Below are positions 40,538-52,370 of a stretch of DNA of 64,000 nucleotides, piece by piece. The notes below the pieces were generated by a model. It was given only the letters and a program-made list of their open reading frames with translations, ran no database searches and was not told where the DNA came from. A program made the position numbers and the translations under genes. Location: NCBI RefSeq assembly GCF_000264315.1, contig NZ_AJXU01000075.1, forward strand, positions 60,148-124,147, given 5' to 3'. This DNA is from Rhodanobacter fulvus Jip2. GTDB taxonomy: Bacteria; Pseudomonadota; Gammaproteobacteria; Xanthomonadales; Rhodanobacteraceae. How positions within the stretch are numbered: position 1 is the stretch's first letter; each line of letters opens with the position of its first letter.

Positions 40538-40557
40538 GCATGGCGACAGCTTGGCGG

Positions 40558-41427
40558 TCAGGCCGCGCGTTGTTCGCGCCCGAGTATGCCAAGCAGGTCG
40601 GCCAGCTTGTCGCGCATCTCGCGGCGGTCGACGATCATGTCGATGGCGCCGTGCTCGACCAGGAACTCCGAACGCTGGAAGCCCTCCGGCAACGTTTCGC
40701 GCACGGTCTGCTCGATCACGCGCGGGCCGGCAAAGCCGATCAGCGCTTTCGGTTCGCCGATGTTGATGTCGCCCAGCAAGGCCAGGCTGGCCGAAACGCC
40801 GCCGGTGGTGGGGTTGGTCAGCACGCTGATGTACGGCACGCCGGCATCGCGCAGGCGCGCCAGTGCGGCGGAGGTCTTGGCCATCTGCATCAGCGAAAAC
40901 AGCGCCTCCTGCATGCGCGCGCCGCCGGTGGCGGAGAAGCACACCAATGCGCTCTTGTCGGCCAACGCTCGTTCCGCGGCGCGGGTGAATTTCTCGCCCA
41001 CCACCGAGCCCATCGAGCCGCCCATGTAGGCAAACTCGAACGCCACCGCCATCAACGGGCGGCCTTTCAGCTTGCCACTGATGGCCAGCAGCGCGTCTTT
41101 CTCGCCGGTCTTTTTCTGCGAGGCGATGATGCGGTCGCGGTACTTTTTCGAATCGCGGAATTTCAGCGGATCGGTGGGCTCCATGCTGGCCCACAGCTCC
41201 TGCCCGGAGCCTTCATCCAGCAGCGCACGCAACCGCGTGCGTGCCGCGATGTAATGGTGATGGCCGCATTTGGGGCACACCATCAGGTTGCGATCGAGTT
41301 CGGGCCGGTACAACACGGCGCCGCAGCCACCACATTTCTCCCACACGCCCTCGGGCACCGATCCCTTGCCGGCGGTGGAGCTCTGGGGCCGCGTGCGCGG
41401 GGTCATGATTTTCTGCAACCAGTTCAT
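40558..41427 (-). CDS. accD: Acetyl-CoA carboxylase carboxyltransferase subunit beta
   Basis: AccD with AccA moves the carboxyl group from biotin to acetyl-CoA, the first step of fatty-acid synthesis. The 289-residue protein has an N-terminal zinc ribbon (CGGC...CPKCGHH) and the crotonase-type core ([27 protein letters not shown]). It follows trpA by 45 bases, the accD-after-trpA order common in this group. Confidence 0.97.
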   Translation of the reverse strand: MNWLQKIMTPRTRPQSSTAGKGSVPEGVWEKCGGCGAVLYRPELDRNLMVCPKCGHHHYIAARTRLRALLDEGSGQELWASMEPTDPLKFRDSKKYRDRIIASQKKTGEKDALLAISGKLKGRPLMAVAFEFAYMGGSMGSVVGEKFTRAAERALADKSALVCFSATGGARMQEALFSLMQMAKTSAALARLRDAGVPYISVLTNPTTGGVSASLALLGDINIGEPKALIGFAGPRVIEQTVRETLPEGFQRSEFLVEHGAIDMIVDRREMRDKLADLLGILGREQRAA

Positions 41428-41472
41428 GCAAACACCTCAAACGTTTCTGACCTGAAACGGCCAGATGACCGC

Positions 41473-42309
41473 TCAGTGTGCGTCCAGCGCTGCCCGGATC
41501 GGCTGCAGGAAATCCTTCGCCCGGCCGGCGATATCGTCCGGCCCGGTGGCTTCCGCCAACCGCGCGACCAGCGCGCTACCGATCACCACCGCGTCGGCAA
41601 ACGCCGCAATTTCCTTCGCGCTCTGTGCATCGCGTATGCCGAAACCCACCGCCACCGGTACCTTGGCCTGCGCCCGGACATCGGCCACGCGCCCGGCGAT
41701 GTCGTGCGTGCTGAGCTGCCCTGCCCCGGTGATCCCGGCAAAGGACACATAATACAGGAAGCCCTCCGCCGCCTCGCACAACCGCACCATCCGCTGCGGC
41801 GCGGTCGTCGGCGCCGCCAGCAGGATCTGCTGCAAGCCGGCATCGCGCAGCGGCTGCAATACGGCTGCTTCCTCCAGCGGACAATCGACCAGCAACACGC
41901 CATCCACGCCGGCCTGCACCGCCTCCTGCGCGAAACGCGCGTAGCCGTGGATCTCGACCGGGTTGAGGTAACCCATCAGCACGATCGGCGTCTGGGCATC
42001 GCGCTGGCGGAACGCAGCCACCCAGCCCAGCACCTCACCGATGCCGACGCCCTTGGCGATCGCCCGCTCGCTGGCATGCTGGATCACCAGGCCATCGGCC
42101 ATCGGATCGGAAAACGGCACGCCCAGCTCGATCAGATCGGCCCCGCCCTCCACCAACGCATGCATCAGCGTGACCATGTGCTCGGGCGACGGATCACCGG
42201 CGGTGACGAAGGGGATCAGGCCGGTGCGGCTGGCGGCTTTCAGGGCCGCGAAGCGGCGATCGATGCGCCGGGAGCCGGGATTCGGGATGGGGGATACGGG
42301 ATTCGGCAT
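41473..42309 (-). CDS. trpA: Tryptophan synthase alpha subunit
   Basis: TrpA cleaves indole-3-glycerol phosphate. The 278-residue barrel has the catalytic Glu and Asp in LIELGVPFSDPMADG and VLLVDCPLEE. The only usable start is ATG 42309, which adds MPNPVSPIPNPGSR before the conserved RIDRRFAALK start. That N-terminal tail is encoded by the GAATCCC repeat. It should be transcribed with trpB. Confidence 0.96.
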   Translation of the reverse strand: MPNPVSPIPNPGSRRIDRRFAALKAASRTGLIPFVTAGDPSPEHMVTLMHALVEGGADLIELGVPFSDPMADGLVIQHASERAIAKGVGIGEVLGWVAAFRQRDAQTPIVLMGYLNPVEIHGYARFAQEAVQAGVDGVLLVDCPLEEAAVLQPLRDAGLQQILLAAPTTAPQRMVRLCEAAEGFLYYVSFAGITGAGQLSTHDIAGRVADVRAQAKVPVAVGFGIRDAQSAKEIAAFADAVVIGSALVARLAEATGPDDIAGRAKDFLQPIRAALDAH

Positions 42310-42440
42310 GGCGTATTACTCGAATGAGATGTGGATGGCTGCGGGCGAGAAGGCAAAAGCCATGGGCTTGCGCGGAACACATGCATAGCGGGATCGCCCG
42401 CTTTTGCCGAATCCCGAATCCCGTCTCCCAAATCCCGTAC
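42262..42440. repeat. GAATCCC arrays in opposite orientation around the trpB-trpA junction
   Basis: Heptad copies reading GGGATTC occur at 42275-42305, covering the trpA start codon region, and copies reading GAATCCC at about 42411-42440, ending at the trpB stop. The two arrays are inverted relative to each other around about 105 unrelated bases. A third array abuts mtnC at 21506-21547. Confidence 0.7.
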
Positions 42441-43652
<1,212 letters not shown>

Positions 43653-43715
43653 GCGGAAAGCTCGTGGTCAGCAACGGAGAGTGGCCACCATAACCCAGCG
43701 CCATCACCGCAAAAA

Positions 43716-43728
43716 GCGATAAGATCGC
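43716..43728. promoter_or_regulatory. Palindrome between trpB and trpI
   Basis: GCGAT-AAG-ATCGC, a 5-3-5 inverted repeat, lies 64 bases upstream of the trpB ATG and 29 upstream of trpI. A weak trpB promoter (TTTTTG, 17 bases, TATGGT on the minus strand) would place it near -50, where LysR-type activators bind. It may equally contain the trpI -10 (TAAGAT). Confidence 0.4.
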
Positions 43729-43757
43729 CCACTACTCGTCAGGAAAACTCACACGAC

Positions 43758-44711
43758 ATGTTGCGCGACCTGCCCTCGTTGAACGCCTTGCGCGCTTTCG
43801 AAGCGGCGGCGCGGCTGGAAAGCATGAGCCGCGCCGGCGACGAACTGCACGTCACCCATGGTGCGGTGAGCCGGCAGATCCGTGCGCTGGAGGCCGAGCT
43901 TGGCCTGCCCCTGTTTCAACGCCGAGGGCGCGGCATCGCCCTCACCGCCGCGGGCCAGCGCCTGCGTGATGCCACCGCCATGTCGCTGGGTCAACTCCGC
44001 GACGCCTGCCACGACATTCGCCGCGACGCCGTCCGCGCACCGTTCGTGCTGGGCTGCCCCGGCAGCCTGTTGGCGCGCTGGGTGATACCGCGGCTGGAGC
44101 GGCTGGGCAGCGACCTGCCCGATCTTTTCCTGCATCTGTCGGCGCTGGAGGAACCCCTGCCGCACGCGCTCGACGGCTTCGATGCCGCTCTGTTGCTGGC
44201 CGCGCCACCGTGGCCCAAAGGCTGGCGGGTGGAAGTGTTGGCGCCGGAAACCGTCGGCCCCGTGGTCAGCCCGCGCTACGGCGGCTGGCCGTCCTTGCAG
44301 GGAAAACCCGCAAGCTGCCTGCTCGACGAACCCTTGCTGCATACGGCGTCGCGGCCACAAGCGGCGCACGACTGGGCGCAGGCCGCCCATCTGTCGGTCC
44401 CGCCACCGGCGGGCCAGGGCTTTCCTCATCTCTATTACCTGCTGGAAGCAGCCGTTGCCGGTCTGGGCGTGGCGATTGTCCCCGCGCCGCTGGTCACCGA
44501 CGAACTGGCCGCCGGGCGCCTGCTGGCGCCGTGGGGATTCGTGCCCACCGCCGCCGCGTGGATCCTGGCCGTACCCGAACGATTGCACGACAGCCGTGCA
44601 CCGGCATTGGCCGCCTGGCTGCGAGCCGAACTGGCTGATGAGGGAAATTCCCCGCAAGCATCCGCCCCTCTCCTCGGTCCTCTCCCCGCAGGGGAGAGGA
44701 GGTTACGGTAG
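43758..44711 (+). CDS. trpI: LysR-family activator of trpBA (TrpI-like)
   Basis: A 317-residue LysR regulator. The N-terminal winged helix reads LPSLNALRAFEAAARLES to VSRQIRALEAELGLPLF, and a substrate-binding domain follows. In Pseudomonas, TrpI senses indoleglycerol phosphate and activates the divergent trpBA, exactly the layout here. The last 20 or so residues (from NSPQASAPLLGPLPAGERR) are encoded by a CCCCTCTCC-type intergenic repeat and look acquired. Confidence 0.88.
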   Translation: MLRDLPSLNALRAFEAAARLESMSRAGDELHVTHGAVSRQIRALEAELGLPLFQRRGRGIALTAAGQRLRDATAMSLGQLRDACHDIRRDAVRAPFVLGCPGSLLARWVIPRLERLGSDLPDLFLHLSALEEPLPHALDGFDAALLLAAPPWPKGWRVEVLAPETVGPVVSPRYGGWPSLQGKPASCLLDEPLLHTASRPQAAHDWAQAAHLSVPPPAGQGFPHLYYLLEAAVAGLGVAIVPAPLVTDELAAGRLLAPWGFVPTAAAWILAVPERLHDSRAPALAAWLRAELADEGNSPQASAPLLGPLPAGERRLR

Positions 44712-44847
44712 CTTCGGGCTTTCACGTTTAGCGGCGCGCAGCTCATCCAACGCCGCGCCTCAGCACCGAAAGAAGCCGTAATTCCCCTCTCCCCTGCGGC
44801 GACCGAAGGGAGTCCCCTTGTGGGTGGAGGAGGGCAAGGAGAGGGGG
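44665..44847. repeat. CCCCTCTCC-type inverted repeat
   Basis: The arms CCCCTCTCCTCGG...GGGGAGAGGA (44665-44700) and CCCCTCTCCCCTGCGG...GGAGAGGGGG (44785-44847) lie on either side of about 85 bases. It fills the gap between the convergent trpI and trpF genes and overlaps the trpI 3' end. No coding content. Confidence 0.6.
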
Positions 44848-44884
44848 CACGCCGCGGGAAAGCTCCAACGCGTTGTTGCGAAAG

Positions 44885-45511
44885 CTACAGCGCGCCGTCC
44901 GCAGCGCGAACGGCTTCGATGAACGCCGCCATCCGCGCGGCATCCTTGATGCCCGGCGCCGATTCGATGCCGCTGGCCACATCGACGGCCCAGGGTCGCG
45001 CTTTACGCACGGCCATGCCGACATTCTCCGGGACCAGACCGCCCGCCAGGATCAGCCTCGGTGCCAGCTCTTCCGGAATCAACGACCAGTCGAAGGTCTT
45101 GCCGCTGCCACCGGCCTCGCCCGCGCCGTGACCATCCAGCAGCAAGCCGCGGGCGTGCGGGTAAGCCTGCAATGCCGGCAACGCCGCGGCACCCTCGCCC
45201 ATCGCCACGGCCTTCAGGAAAGGCCGGTCGAACTGCTGGCACCAGGCGTCGGTTTCGCCGCCATGGAATTGCAGCAGGTCCGGACGCACGTCGTGAAGCA
45301 CCTGCCGCACCAGCTCCGCGTCGTCGTCCATGAACAACGCCACCGTGGTGACGAAGGCCGGCATGGCGGCCACGATCGATGCGGCCTGATCCAGCGCCAC
45401 GCGGCGCTTGCTGCGCGCGGTAAGCACCACGCCGATGGCATCGGCGCCCAGGCGAGCCGCCAGCAGCGCATCCTCGACGCGGGTCATGCCGCAACATTTG
45501 ATGCGGGTCAT
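44885..45511 (-). CDS. trpF: Phosphoribosylanthranilate isomerase
   Basis: TrpF performs the Amadori step of tryptophan synthesis. The 208-residue barrel starts [16 protein letters not shown] with the catalytic Cys7 or 8; GGLVPENV and [14 protein letters not shown] complete the signature. ATG 45511 overlaps the truA stop by ATGA. Its linkage to truA rather than to trpBA is typical of pseudomonads and xanthomonads. Confidence 0.97.
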   Translation of the reverse strand: MTRIKCCGMTRVEDALLAARLGADAIGVVLTARSKRRVALDQAASIVAAMPAFVTTVALFMDDDAELVRQVLHDVRPDLLQFHGGETDAWCQQFDRPFLKAVAMGEGAAALPALQAYPHARGLLLDGHGAGEAGGSGKTFDWSLIPEELAPRLILAGGLVPENVGMAVRKARPWAVDVASGIESAPGIKDAARMAAFIEAVRAADGAL

Positions 45512-46275
45512 TGGCTTACCTCCGGTGGCAGGCCCCAACGGGCTTCGTAGCGCGGCCCGACAAACGTGAGGCCGGACGCCGGGCCGGTGGGACCGGCGAC
45601 CTGCCGGTCGCATCCAGCCAGCAGTTCAGCCATCCATTCAACCGCCCGCTCGCCACGGCCAACCAGCAGCAGCGACCCCACGATATTGCGCACCATGTGA
45701 TGCAGGAAACCGTTCGCCTCGATCTCCAGCGTGACGTATTCGCCATCGCGCCGCACATCGACCGACAACACGGTGCGATGGGGATGTTTGGCCTGGCAGG
45801 ACAGCGCGCGGAACGCGCTGAAATCGTGCAGCCCCAGCAATGCCTGTGCCGCCTGGTGCATGCGCTCGGCATCCAGCGGCAAGCGCTCCCATGTCACGTA
45901 GCGCGCCTCCAGCGCCGCGCGCACGGGACGGTTGAGGATACGGTAACGGTAGCGCCGGCTGCGGGCGGCGTAGCGCGCATGGAAATCGTCCGCCACCGGC
46001 TGCGCCCACAGCACCGCCATGCTGTCCGGCAGGTTGGAACAACTGCCCAGCACCCAGCCGCGCATGTCCCGTTGCGCCGGCGTATCGAAATGCACCACCT
46101 GACAACGCCCGTGCACGCCCGCGTCGGTGCGGCCGGCACAGCTGACTTCCACCGGATGATCGGCCACCCGCGACAGCGCCTGTTCCAGTCGGCCCTGCAC
46201 GCTGGGACCCTCCTTCAGCCGTTGCCAGCCGAAGAAATCGGTCCCGTCGTATTCGATGCCCAGGGCGATGCGCAT
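45508..46275 (-). CDS. truA: tRNA pseudouridine(38-40) synthase TruA
   Basis: TruA modifies positions 38-40 of the anticodon arm. The 255-residue protein has the catalytic Asp in [12 protein letters not shown] near 50 and [11 protein letters not shown] near 205. ATG 46275 gives the standard start [11 protein letters not shown]. It lies between fimV and trpF in the conserved asd-fimV-truA-trpF order. Confidence 0.97.
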   Translation of the reverse strand: MRIALGIEYDGTDFFGWQRLKEGPSVQGRLEQALSRVADHPVEVSCAGRTDAGVHGRCQVVHFDTPAQRDMRGWVLGSCSNLPDSMAVLWAQPVADDFHARYAARSRRYRYRILNRPVRAALEARYVTWERLPLDAERMHQAAQALLGLHDFSAFRALSCQAKHPHRTVLSVDVRRDGEYVTLEIEANGFLHHMVRNIVGSLLLVGRGERAVEWMAELLAGCDRQVAGPTGPASGLTFVGPRYEARWGLPPEVSQ

Positions 46276-46324
46276 GACGTGTAAGCCGGAAAGAAAACAA
46301 CAAAGATTAGCAGTACGCCAACGA

Positions 46325-46350
46325 CAACGGGCCGGCAAGCCGGCCCGTTG
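46325..46350. terminator. Hairpin after fimV
   Basis: CAACGGGCCGGC-AA-GCCGGCCCGTTG, a perfect 12-pair stem 20 bases after the fimV stop and 49 upstream of the truA start. No T-run follows, so it may attenuate rather than fully stop transcription into truA. Confidence 0.6.
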
Positions 46351-46370
46351 CATCAAGCGCGATTCCCCGC

Positions 46371-48731
46371 TCAGCTCAGGCTGTCGGACAACCGCTGCGC
46401 CACGTCGCGCTGCATCTGGGTGCCTTCCCGCAGCACTTCGTCGAGCATGGCACGGGCACCATCGGCGTCGCCCATGTCCATGTAGGCACGGGCCAGATCG
46501 AGCTTGGTGTCGACCGGATCGTCACTGAATTCGCCCGGCTCGGCACCCGCATCGTGATCGAGCGACTCGGCCGGAGCAGCCACTTCATCGTCATCGAACT
46601 TCCAGGTGGAAGCAGGTTCCTCGGCAACCGGTTCACCGATGTCCAGCGGTTCGAACTCGGCGGCGGGCGACGGAGGCAGGATGTCGTCCTCCGATTGGAA
46701 TGACCCGAATTCATCCGCCGGCGGGGCTTCGGTATAAGGCGCCTTCGGCGGCTCCGACGAGGCAGGTGTCGGCGAGAGCTGGAAGTTGAAGTTGTACTCG
46801 CTCACCTTTTTCGGCGAAGCCGGCGCAACCGGCGCGAACTCGGTTTCTTCGCCGTAGTGGTCGATATCGAATGCCGGACGCAGCTGGGTTTCATCTTCGG
46901 CGGACATGTCGTCGTGAGCGGCGAACAACGGATGACCGGGCGAAAGATCCTCGCCCATGTGCACCACGTCCTGCCATTCCTCCTGCTGCGGATCGACGAT
47001 ATGCGCATGCATCGCCTCCGCTGCCGCCTCGAAGTGCTCCACGTCGCGGCGCGAGTAGTACAGGCTCACCAGTTCCAGATGAAGGCTCACGTCATCCGGG
47101 TGCTCGGCCAGCTGATCCAGCAATTCGTTCTGGTCAACGTCATCGCCGCCATATTCATCCGCAGGCGCCGCGGCAAAGCGGTCGGCCAGCGAGGACGATG
47201 CCGCCGCTGCCGGCAGTTTCACGGCTTTCTTGCGACGACCCAGCAAGGCCAGCAACAGCAGCAGCACGACCACGCCGCCCGCGGCGAGCCACGTCACCTG
47301 CTGCATATACCAGGGCTGCTCGGCCTCGGCCGCCTTCGACGCCGGCTTGGGCGCAGGATGCTGCGCCGCCGGTTTGGCCGTGGCGGGGGCTTCGGTCTTT
47401 GCCGGCGCCGTCATCGCCGCGGTGGTTGCGGTGGTCGTTGCCGTGGATGCGGCGGCGACAGGTGCCGGTGTCGGCTGGGCAGCGGCGGTGCCAGCCAGTG
47501 CGAGGGCGGCGGGTTCGGCCTTGCTCGCGGCACTGGTCGTGGCCGCGGCGGCAGGCGCCGCAACGACGGCGGCGCTCTTCGGCGCGCCCGCCACCGGCTG
47601 GCCGGCGGCGGCCAGCTTTGCCTGCAACTCGGCGATCTGGTTGTCCTTCAGTGCCAGCAAGCGTTTGTTCTTGCTGTTGATGTCGGCCAGCTCCTTGAGC
47701 TGATCCTTCAGGTCGCCGCTTTGCTGCTGCAGGTTGGCGATGCTTTCCTGGCTGCGCAACAGATCCTGCTTGAGCGCCGCCGAGGCCTTGTCGGCACCCG
47801 ATGACGACTTGCCGGCACTGGCCGGAACCAGCGCCAGACGATCGGCCGACGACGCCTGACTGGCAGCCGGCGCGCTGCTGGTGGAGGCGCGCGTGGCCGC
47901 ATCGGCCACGGTGGTCGGCGTGCTGGCGGCGGTGGCGCGCCAGTCGCTGTTTTCGCGACGCACTTCGGCGACGGCAGCCGCACGCTCGGTCGACTGGATC
48001 TCCTCGCGCGTGGGCACGCGCAACACCTCACCGCTCTTCAGCGCATTGATGTTGTCGCGGTAGAAAGCGTCGGGATTGGCCCGCTTGAATGCCAGCATGA
48101 CCTGGTGCACATCGGCGTCGGGCACGGCGCTGCGCGCGATCGTCGACAAGGTCTGGCCCCGCTGAACCGGACCATAGTTGCCATTGGCCGCCGCGTTCGC
48201 ACGGGGTGCGGGCGCAGCGGCGGGTGCAGCGGCTGCCGGTGCCGCGCGATGCACGGGCGCTGCCCGCGGTGCCGGCGCCGGAGCTTGCGTGTACGCCGGT
48301 GCAGCGGCGACCGAACCGGGTGGATCGAGCAGCAGCGTGTATTCGCGCACGCTCTTGCCGGCGGCACCATCGACTTGCAGCAACAGGTCGAGGTAGGGAT
48401 CGTCCACCGCCGTGCTGCTGGTGATGCGAATCACCTGGCGACCGTTGCCGAGGTCGACAACCTTGAATTCGAGCGGCAAGGTCGTGCGACCGCCGGCGAT
48501 GCCGGCACGCGCGAAATCCTCGCCCGAGGCCAGTTGCACCTTGAGGTTGTGCAGGTCGGCCGGATGGCTCGAATGCACCGGGATTTCCGCCAGCAAGGGC
48601 TGGCCGAGGGCCGACTTGACCTGGATCTGGCCGAGATCCAGCGCACCGGCCTGCCCACTGCCTTGCGCCATGACCTGGCTGCTGCCCAGGGCCAGCGCCA
48701 TCAGCACCGACCACTTCAACGAACGATTCAT
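46371..48731 (-). CDS. fimV: FimV/HubP polar landmark protein
   Basis: A 786-residue inner-membrane protein organising the cell pole for type IV pili and chemotaxis. Order: signal peptide (1-23), FimV N-terminal periplasmic domain, LysM domain ([18 protein letters not shown], about 190-240), coiled coil (about 315-375), Ala/Pro-rich linker, transmembrane helix ([20 protein letters not shown], about 480), acidic cytoplasmic part and the C-terminal FimV TPR motif ([15 protein letters not shown]). ATG 48731 follows GGGGGA by 7 bases; GTG 48734 is an alternative. Confidence 0.95.
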   Translation of the reverse strand: MNRSLKWSVLMALALGSSQVMAQGSGQAGALDLGQIQVKSALGQPLLAEIPVHSSHPADLHNLKVQLASGEDFARAGIAGGRTTLPLEFKVVDLGNGRQVIRITSSTAVDDPYLDLLLQVDGAAGKSVREYTLLLDPPGSVAAAPAYTQAPAPAPRAAPVHRAAPAAAAPAAAPAPRANAAANGNYGPVQRGQTLSTIARSAVPDADVHQVMLAFKRANPDAFYRDNINALKSGEVLRVPTREEIQSTERAAAVAEVRRENSDWRATAASTPTTVADAATRASTSSAPAASQASSADRLALVPASAGKSSSGADKASAALKQDLLRSQESIANLQQQSGDLKDQLKELADINSKNKRLLALKDNQIAELQAKLAAAGQPVAGAPKSAAVVAAPAAAATTSAASKAEPAALALAGTAAAQPTPAPVAAASTATTTATTAAMTAPAKTEAPATAKPAAQHPAPKPASKAAEAEQPWYMQQVTWLAAGGVVVLLLLLALLGRRKKAVKLPAAAASSSLADRFAAAPADEYGGDDVDQNELLDQLAEHPDDVSLHLELVSLYYSRRDVEHFEAAAEAMHAHIVDPQQEEWQDVVHMGEDLSPGHPLFAAHDDMSAEDETQLRPAFDIDHYGEETEFAPVAPASPKKVSEYNFNFQLSPTPASSEPPKAPYTEAPPADEFGSFQSEDDILPPSPAAEFEPLDIGEPVAEEPASTWKFDDDEVAAPAESLDHDAGAEPGEFSDDPVDTKLDLARAYMDMGDADGARAMLDEVLREGTQMQRDVAQRLSDSLS

Positions 48732-49036
48732 CACGTGTTCCCCCGAACAAACCTGGCACTTTCATATGGCCGCCAAAACCGGCGGCTTCTCGAAACGCAT
48801 GCCACTTTAAGTTACAAACTGGCCAATCAACAATAGGCAGGTCGAATACTTGCGACACATTTCTGTTGCGCGTTCTCGCCCATGCCGTGGCGCGACGTTA
48901 CCGGAAGTACCGGTGACGAAGCCCTTCGCCACCGCCCGCACCGGTTTCGCGGCCCGGTCATGGCGGCGGCGCGTACTGCAGGAAGCTGGGGATTTGCCCG
49001 GGACCGCGGTTTATCGGCGCCCTGCAAAAAGCAGAA

Positions 49037-49077
49037 TGCCCACCGCGAATCCGCTTGTTCGCAGTTCACGGTGGGCA
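49037..49077 (-). terminator. Terminator of asd
   Basis: TGCCCACCG and CGGTGGGCA pair around a 23-base loop with an inner GCGAA/TTCGC stem, followed on the minus strand by TTCTGCTTTTT. It ends the asd transcript. The remaining 300 bases up to the fimV start hold the fimV leader with nothing else recognisable. Confidence 0.75.
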
Positions 49078-49094
49078 AACCTGAGGTGGCGCGC

Positions 49095-50123
49095 TTACAG
49101 GTAGTCGGCGATCAGCAGTTCGGCAATCTGCACCGCGTTGAGTGCGGCACCCTTGCGGATATTGTCCGACACCACCCACATGTCCAGGCCACGCTCGTGC
49201 GAGATGTCTTCGCGGATACGACCCACGAACACCGGGTCGGTACCGGCCGCGTCGCTGACCGGCGTGGGATACCCGCCCGCCTCGCGCTGATCGCGCACCA
49301 CCACGCCCGGCGCCTGCTCCAGCAGTTCGCGAGCGCGCTCGGCGCTGATCTTGACCCGTGTTTCGATGTGCACCGCCTCGGCGTGGCCGTAGAACACCGG
49401 CACGCGCACGGCGGTCGGGTTCACCTGGATGGTGTCGTCTTCCAGGATCTTGCGGGTCTCCCACACCAGCTTCATCTCTTCCTTGGTGTAGCCGTTGGGC
49501 TGGAAGTCGTCAATGTGCGGGATCACGTTGAACGCGATCTGCTTGGGAAACTTCTCCGGTTCCGCGCTCTGGAAATTCAGCAGCGCCGCCGTCTGCTTGC
49601 CCAGTTCGTCCATGCCCGAGCGGCCCGCGCCCGAAACCGACTGGTAGGTGGCCACGTTGATCCGCTCGATGCCGACGTCGTGGTGGATCGGCGCCAGCGC
49701 CACCAGCATCTGCATGGTGGAACAGTTCGGGTTGGCGATGATGCCGTGGTTGGTGTACTCGGCGATGGCGTGCGGGTTGACCTCGCTGATCACCAGCGGG
49801 ATGTCGTCCTGGTAGCGGAACTCCGAAGTGTTGTCGATCACCACCGCACCGGCCGCGGCCGCGCGCGGGGCGTGCGCCTTGCTGACCGAGCCGCCGGCCG
49901 AGAAGAACGCGATGTCCACGCCTTCGAAATCGTAGTCGGCCAGGTTTTTCACCACGATCTTCTTGCCAGCAAACGTGACCTCGCTGCCGGCGGTGCGTTC
50001 GCTGGCCAACGGCACCAGCTCGCTGATCGGGAAATCACGCTCGGCGAGGATCGCCAGCACGGTTTCGCCCACGGCGCCGGTGGCGCCGACCATTGCTACC
50101 TTGTAACTGCTCTTCTTGCTCAT
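49095..50123 (-). CDS. asd: Aspartate-semialdehyde dehydrogenase
   Basis: Asd makes aspartate semialdehyde for lysine, threonine, methionine and diaminopimelate. The 342-residue protein has the NADP loop VGATGAVGETVL, the catalytic Cys in ANPNCSTMQM near 130, and the substrate His in VPVFYGHAEAVHIET. This is the Gram-positive/Pseudomonas-type short Asd. ATG 50123 gives MSKKSSYKVAMVG. Confidence 0.97.
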   Translation of the reverse strand: MSKKSSYKVAMVGATGAVGETVLAILAERDFPISELVPLASERTAGSEVTFAGKKIVVKNLADYDFEGVDIAFFSAGGSVSKAHAPRAAAAGAVVIDNTSEFRYQDDIPLVISEVNPHAIAEYTNHGIIANPNCSTMQMLVALAPIHHDVGIERINVATYQSVSGAGRSGMDELGKQTAALLNFQSAEPEKFPKQIAFNVIPHIDDFQPNGYTKEEMKLVWETRKILEDDTIQVNPTAVRVPVFYGHAEAVHIETRVKISAERARELLEQAPGVVVRDQREAGGYPTPVSDAAGTDPVFVGRIREDISHERGLDMWVVSDNIRKGAALNAVQIAELLIADYL

Positions 50124-50139
50124 GGATGCTGTTCTTGGC

Positions 50140-51156
50140 TCAGGGGTGGGTGGTCGGGCTGGCCGCGGCCAGCACCTCGGGGTTGAGAATCGTGGGCGGA
50201 TGGCCGGCGTGCGGACCGTGTCCGAACAACGCCACCACATTGTCGACCGCCATCGTGGTCATGCCGCGGCGCGCATCGAGGCTGGCGCTGGCAATGTGCG
50301 GGCTGAGCAACACGTTGTCGAGTTCCAGCAGTTTTGGATTCACCACCGGCTCGCCCTCGAACACGTCCAGCGCCGCCGCGGCGAGCCGACCTTGCGCCAG
50401 CGCCTCGGCCAGGGCCGCGTCGTCGACGATGCCGCCGCGGGCGATGTTCACCAGCACCGCGGTCGGTTTCATCCGCGCCAGTTCGGCAGCGCCGATCGCA
50501 TGCCGGCTTTCGGGCGTCAGCGGCAACGCCAGCACCAGGAAATCGGAGGTGCGCAGCAGCTCGTCCTTGTCCACCCAGCGCGCCCGGCACTCGCTTTCCA
50601 GCGCCTGCGGCACCCGCGAACGGTTGTGATAGATCACCTGCATGCCGAAGCCGACGGCGCGCCGCGCCACCGCCTGGCCGATCCGGCCCATGCCCAGGAT
50701 GCCCAGCGTGCGGCCGCGCACGTCGATGCCCAGCCAGTCGGTGAAACGGGTGCCGTGCCACTGCCCGGCGCGCAACCAGCGCTCGGCCTCGCCGATGCGG
50801 CGGGCAGCGCCCAGCAGCATCGCCCAGGTGAAATCGGCCACGCTTTCATCCAGCGCGCCCGCCGTGTTGGAAGCGGCGACGCCGGCAGCCGTGAGTGCGG
50901 CGAGATCCAGATTGTCGTAGCCCACGCCCAGGTTCGCGACGATACGCAAACGCGGGGCCTTGGCCACCTCGGCGGCGCCGATGCGCTCCTTGAGGCCGAC
51001 GATGACGGCATCGCAATCGGCGATCTTCGTCGCCAGCTCGGCCGGTGAAAACATCACCTCCCGCGGCTCCGCCACGACATCGAAATACGGGTCGAGGCGG
51101 GCGACGATATCGGGAAACGTGGGGCGCGAAACCCACACGCGTGGCCTGGCCGTCAT
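50140..51156 (-). CDS. D-2-hydroxyacid dehydrogenase (GhrB-like)
   Basis: A 338-residue NAD(P)-dependent dehydrogenase. The Rossmann loop is LGILGMGRIGQAVA near 150; NIARGGIVDDAAL holds the catalytic Arg region, and LSPHIASAS the catalytic His near 285. Glyoxylate/hydroxypyruvate reductase is the closest activity; substrate is not certain. It is 16 bases upstream of asd and 17 after aroC, so probably one transcript with both. Confidence 0.9.
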   Translation of the reverse strand: MTARPRVWVSRPTFPDIVARLDPYFDVVAEPREVMFSPAELATKIADCDAVIVGLKERIGAAEVAKAPRLRIVANLGVGYDNLDLAALTAAGVAASNTAGALDESVADFTWAMLLGAARRIGEAERWLRAGQWHGTRFTDWLGIDVRGRTLGILGMGRIGQAVARRAVGFGMQVIYHNRSRVPQALESECRARWVDKDELLRTSDFLVLALPLTPESRHAIGAAELARMKPTAVLVNIARGGIVDDAALAEALAQGRLAAAALDVFEGEPVVNPKLLELDNVLLSPHIASASLDARRGMTTMAVDNVVALFGHGPHAGHPPTILNPEVLAAASPTTHP

Positions 51157-51172
51157 GCGTATCCCCTCACCA

Positions 51173-52264
51173 TCATGAGGTGATGCGCGGCTCGACCACG
51201 CCCACATCGCCGCACTGCGCGCGGTGGCGCAGCGCCTGGTCCATCAGCACCAGCGCCACCATCGCCTCGGCGATCGGCGTGGCGCGGATGCCCACGCAGG
51301 GATCGTGGCGCCCCTTGGTGACGACCTCGGTCGGCTCGCCGGCCAGGTTCACGCTGTGGCCCGGGACCAGGATGCTGGAGGTGGGTTTCAGCACGATCGA
51401 CGCCGTCACCGGCTGGCCGCTGCTGATGCCGCCCAGGATGCCGCCGGCGTGATTGGACGCAAAGCCGTCCAGGCTCATTTCGTCGCGATGCTCGCTGCCG
51501 TGCTGGCTGACCGCGGCAAAGCCGTCGCCGATCTCCACGCCCTTGACCGCGTTGATCGACATCAGCGCTGAGGCAAGCTCGCCATCGAGCTTGCCGTAGA
51601 TCGGCTCGCCCCAGCCCGGCGGCACGCCGTCGGCGACCACGTTGACGCGCGCGCCGACAGAGTCGCCGGATTTGCGCAGCGCATTGATATAGGTTTCCAG
51701 CGCCGGCACCTGATCGGCGGCGGGCCAGAAGAACGGATTCTGTTCGACCGCGTCCCAGTCGAACGCGTCGGGCGTGATGTCGCCGATCTGACCCATGTAG
51801 CCGCGCACGCGCACGCCATGATGCTCGGCCAGCCATTTCTTGGCGATCACGCCAGCGGCTACGCGCATGGTGGTTTCGCGTGCCGACGAGCGGCCGCCGC
51901 CGCGCGGATCGCGGATGCCGTACTTCTGCCAGTAGGTGTAATCGGCATGACCCGGGCGGAAGGTCTGCACGATGTCGCCGTAGTCCTTGCTGCGCTGGTT
52001 GGTGTTGCGGATCAGCAGCGCGATCGGCGTGCCGGTGGTGCGACCCTCGTAGACGCCGGAGAGGATTTCCACCTCATCGGCTTCGTGCCGCTGCGAGGTG
52101 TAGCGGCTGCGGCCGGTGGCGCGGCGCTCCAGGTCGTGGCGGAACTCCTCCGCATCCAGCGTCAGCCCGGGCGGGCAACCATCGACCACGCAACCGATCG
52201 CCGGCCCATGGCTTTCGCCAAAGGTGGTTACGGTAAGGAGCTTGCCAAACGCATTGCTGGACAC
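51173..52264 (-). CDS. aroC: Chorismate synthase
   Basis: AroC makes chorismate, precursor of all aromatic amino acids, with reduced FMN. The 363-residue protein begins [19 protein letters not shown] and has [14 protein letters not shown] and [16 protein letters not shown]. The start is GTG 52264. It follows prmB by 106 bases, the prmB-aroC pairing also found in E. coli. Confidence 0.98.
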   Translation of the reverse strand: MSSNAFGKLLTVTTFGESHGPAIGCVVDGCPPGLTLDAEEFRHDLERRATGRSRYTSQRHEADEVEILSGVYEGRTTGTPIALLIRNTNQRSKDYGDIVQTFRPGHADYTYWQKYGIRDPRGGGRSSARETTMRVAAGVIAKKWLAEHHGVRVRGYMGQIGDITPDAFDWDAVEQNPFFWPAADQVPALETYINALRKSGDSVGARVNVVADGVPPGWGEPIYGKLDGELASALMSINAVKGVEIGDGFAAVSQHGSEHRDEMSLDGFASNHAGGILGGISSGQPVTASIVLKPTSSILVPGHSVNLAGEPTEVVTKGRHDPCVGIRATPIAEAMVALVLMDQALRHRAQCGDVGVVEPRITS

Positions 52265-52370
52265 GGTCGCGACTGCCTCGAAAGGTCGGTCACCCGTCGG
52301 GAACCGGCGGGTGCACCGGGAAAATCAACTTGCCATCATTTCACACGTGCCGTCCGCGCGGAAATAACCA

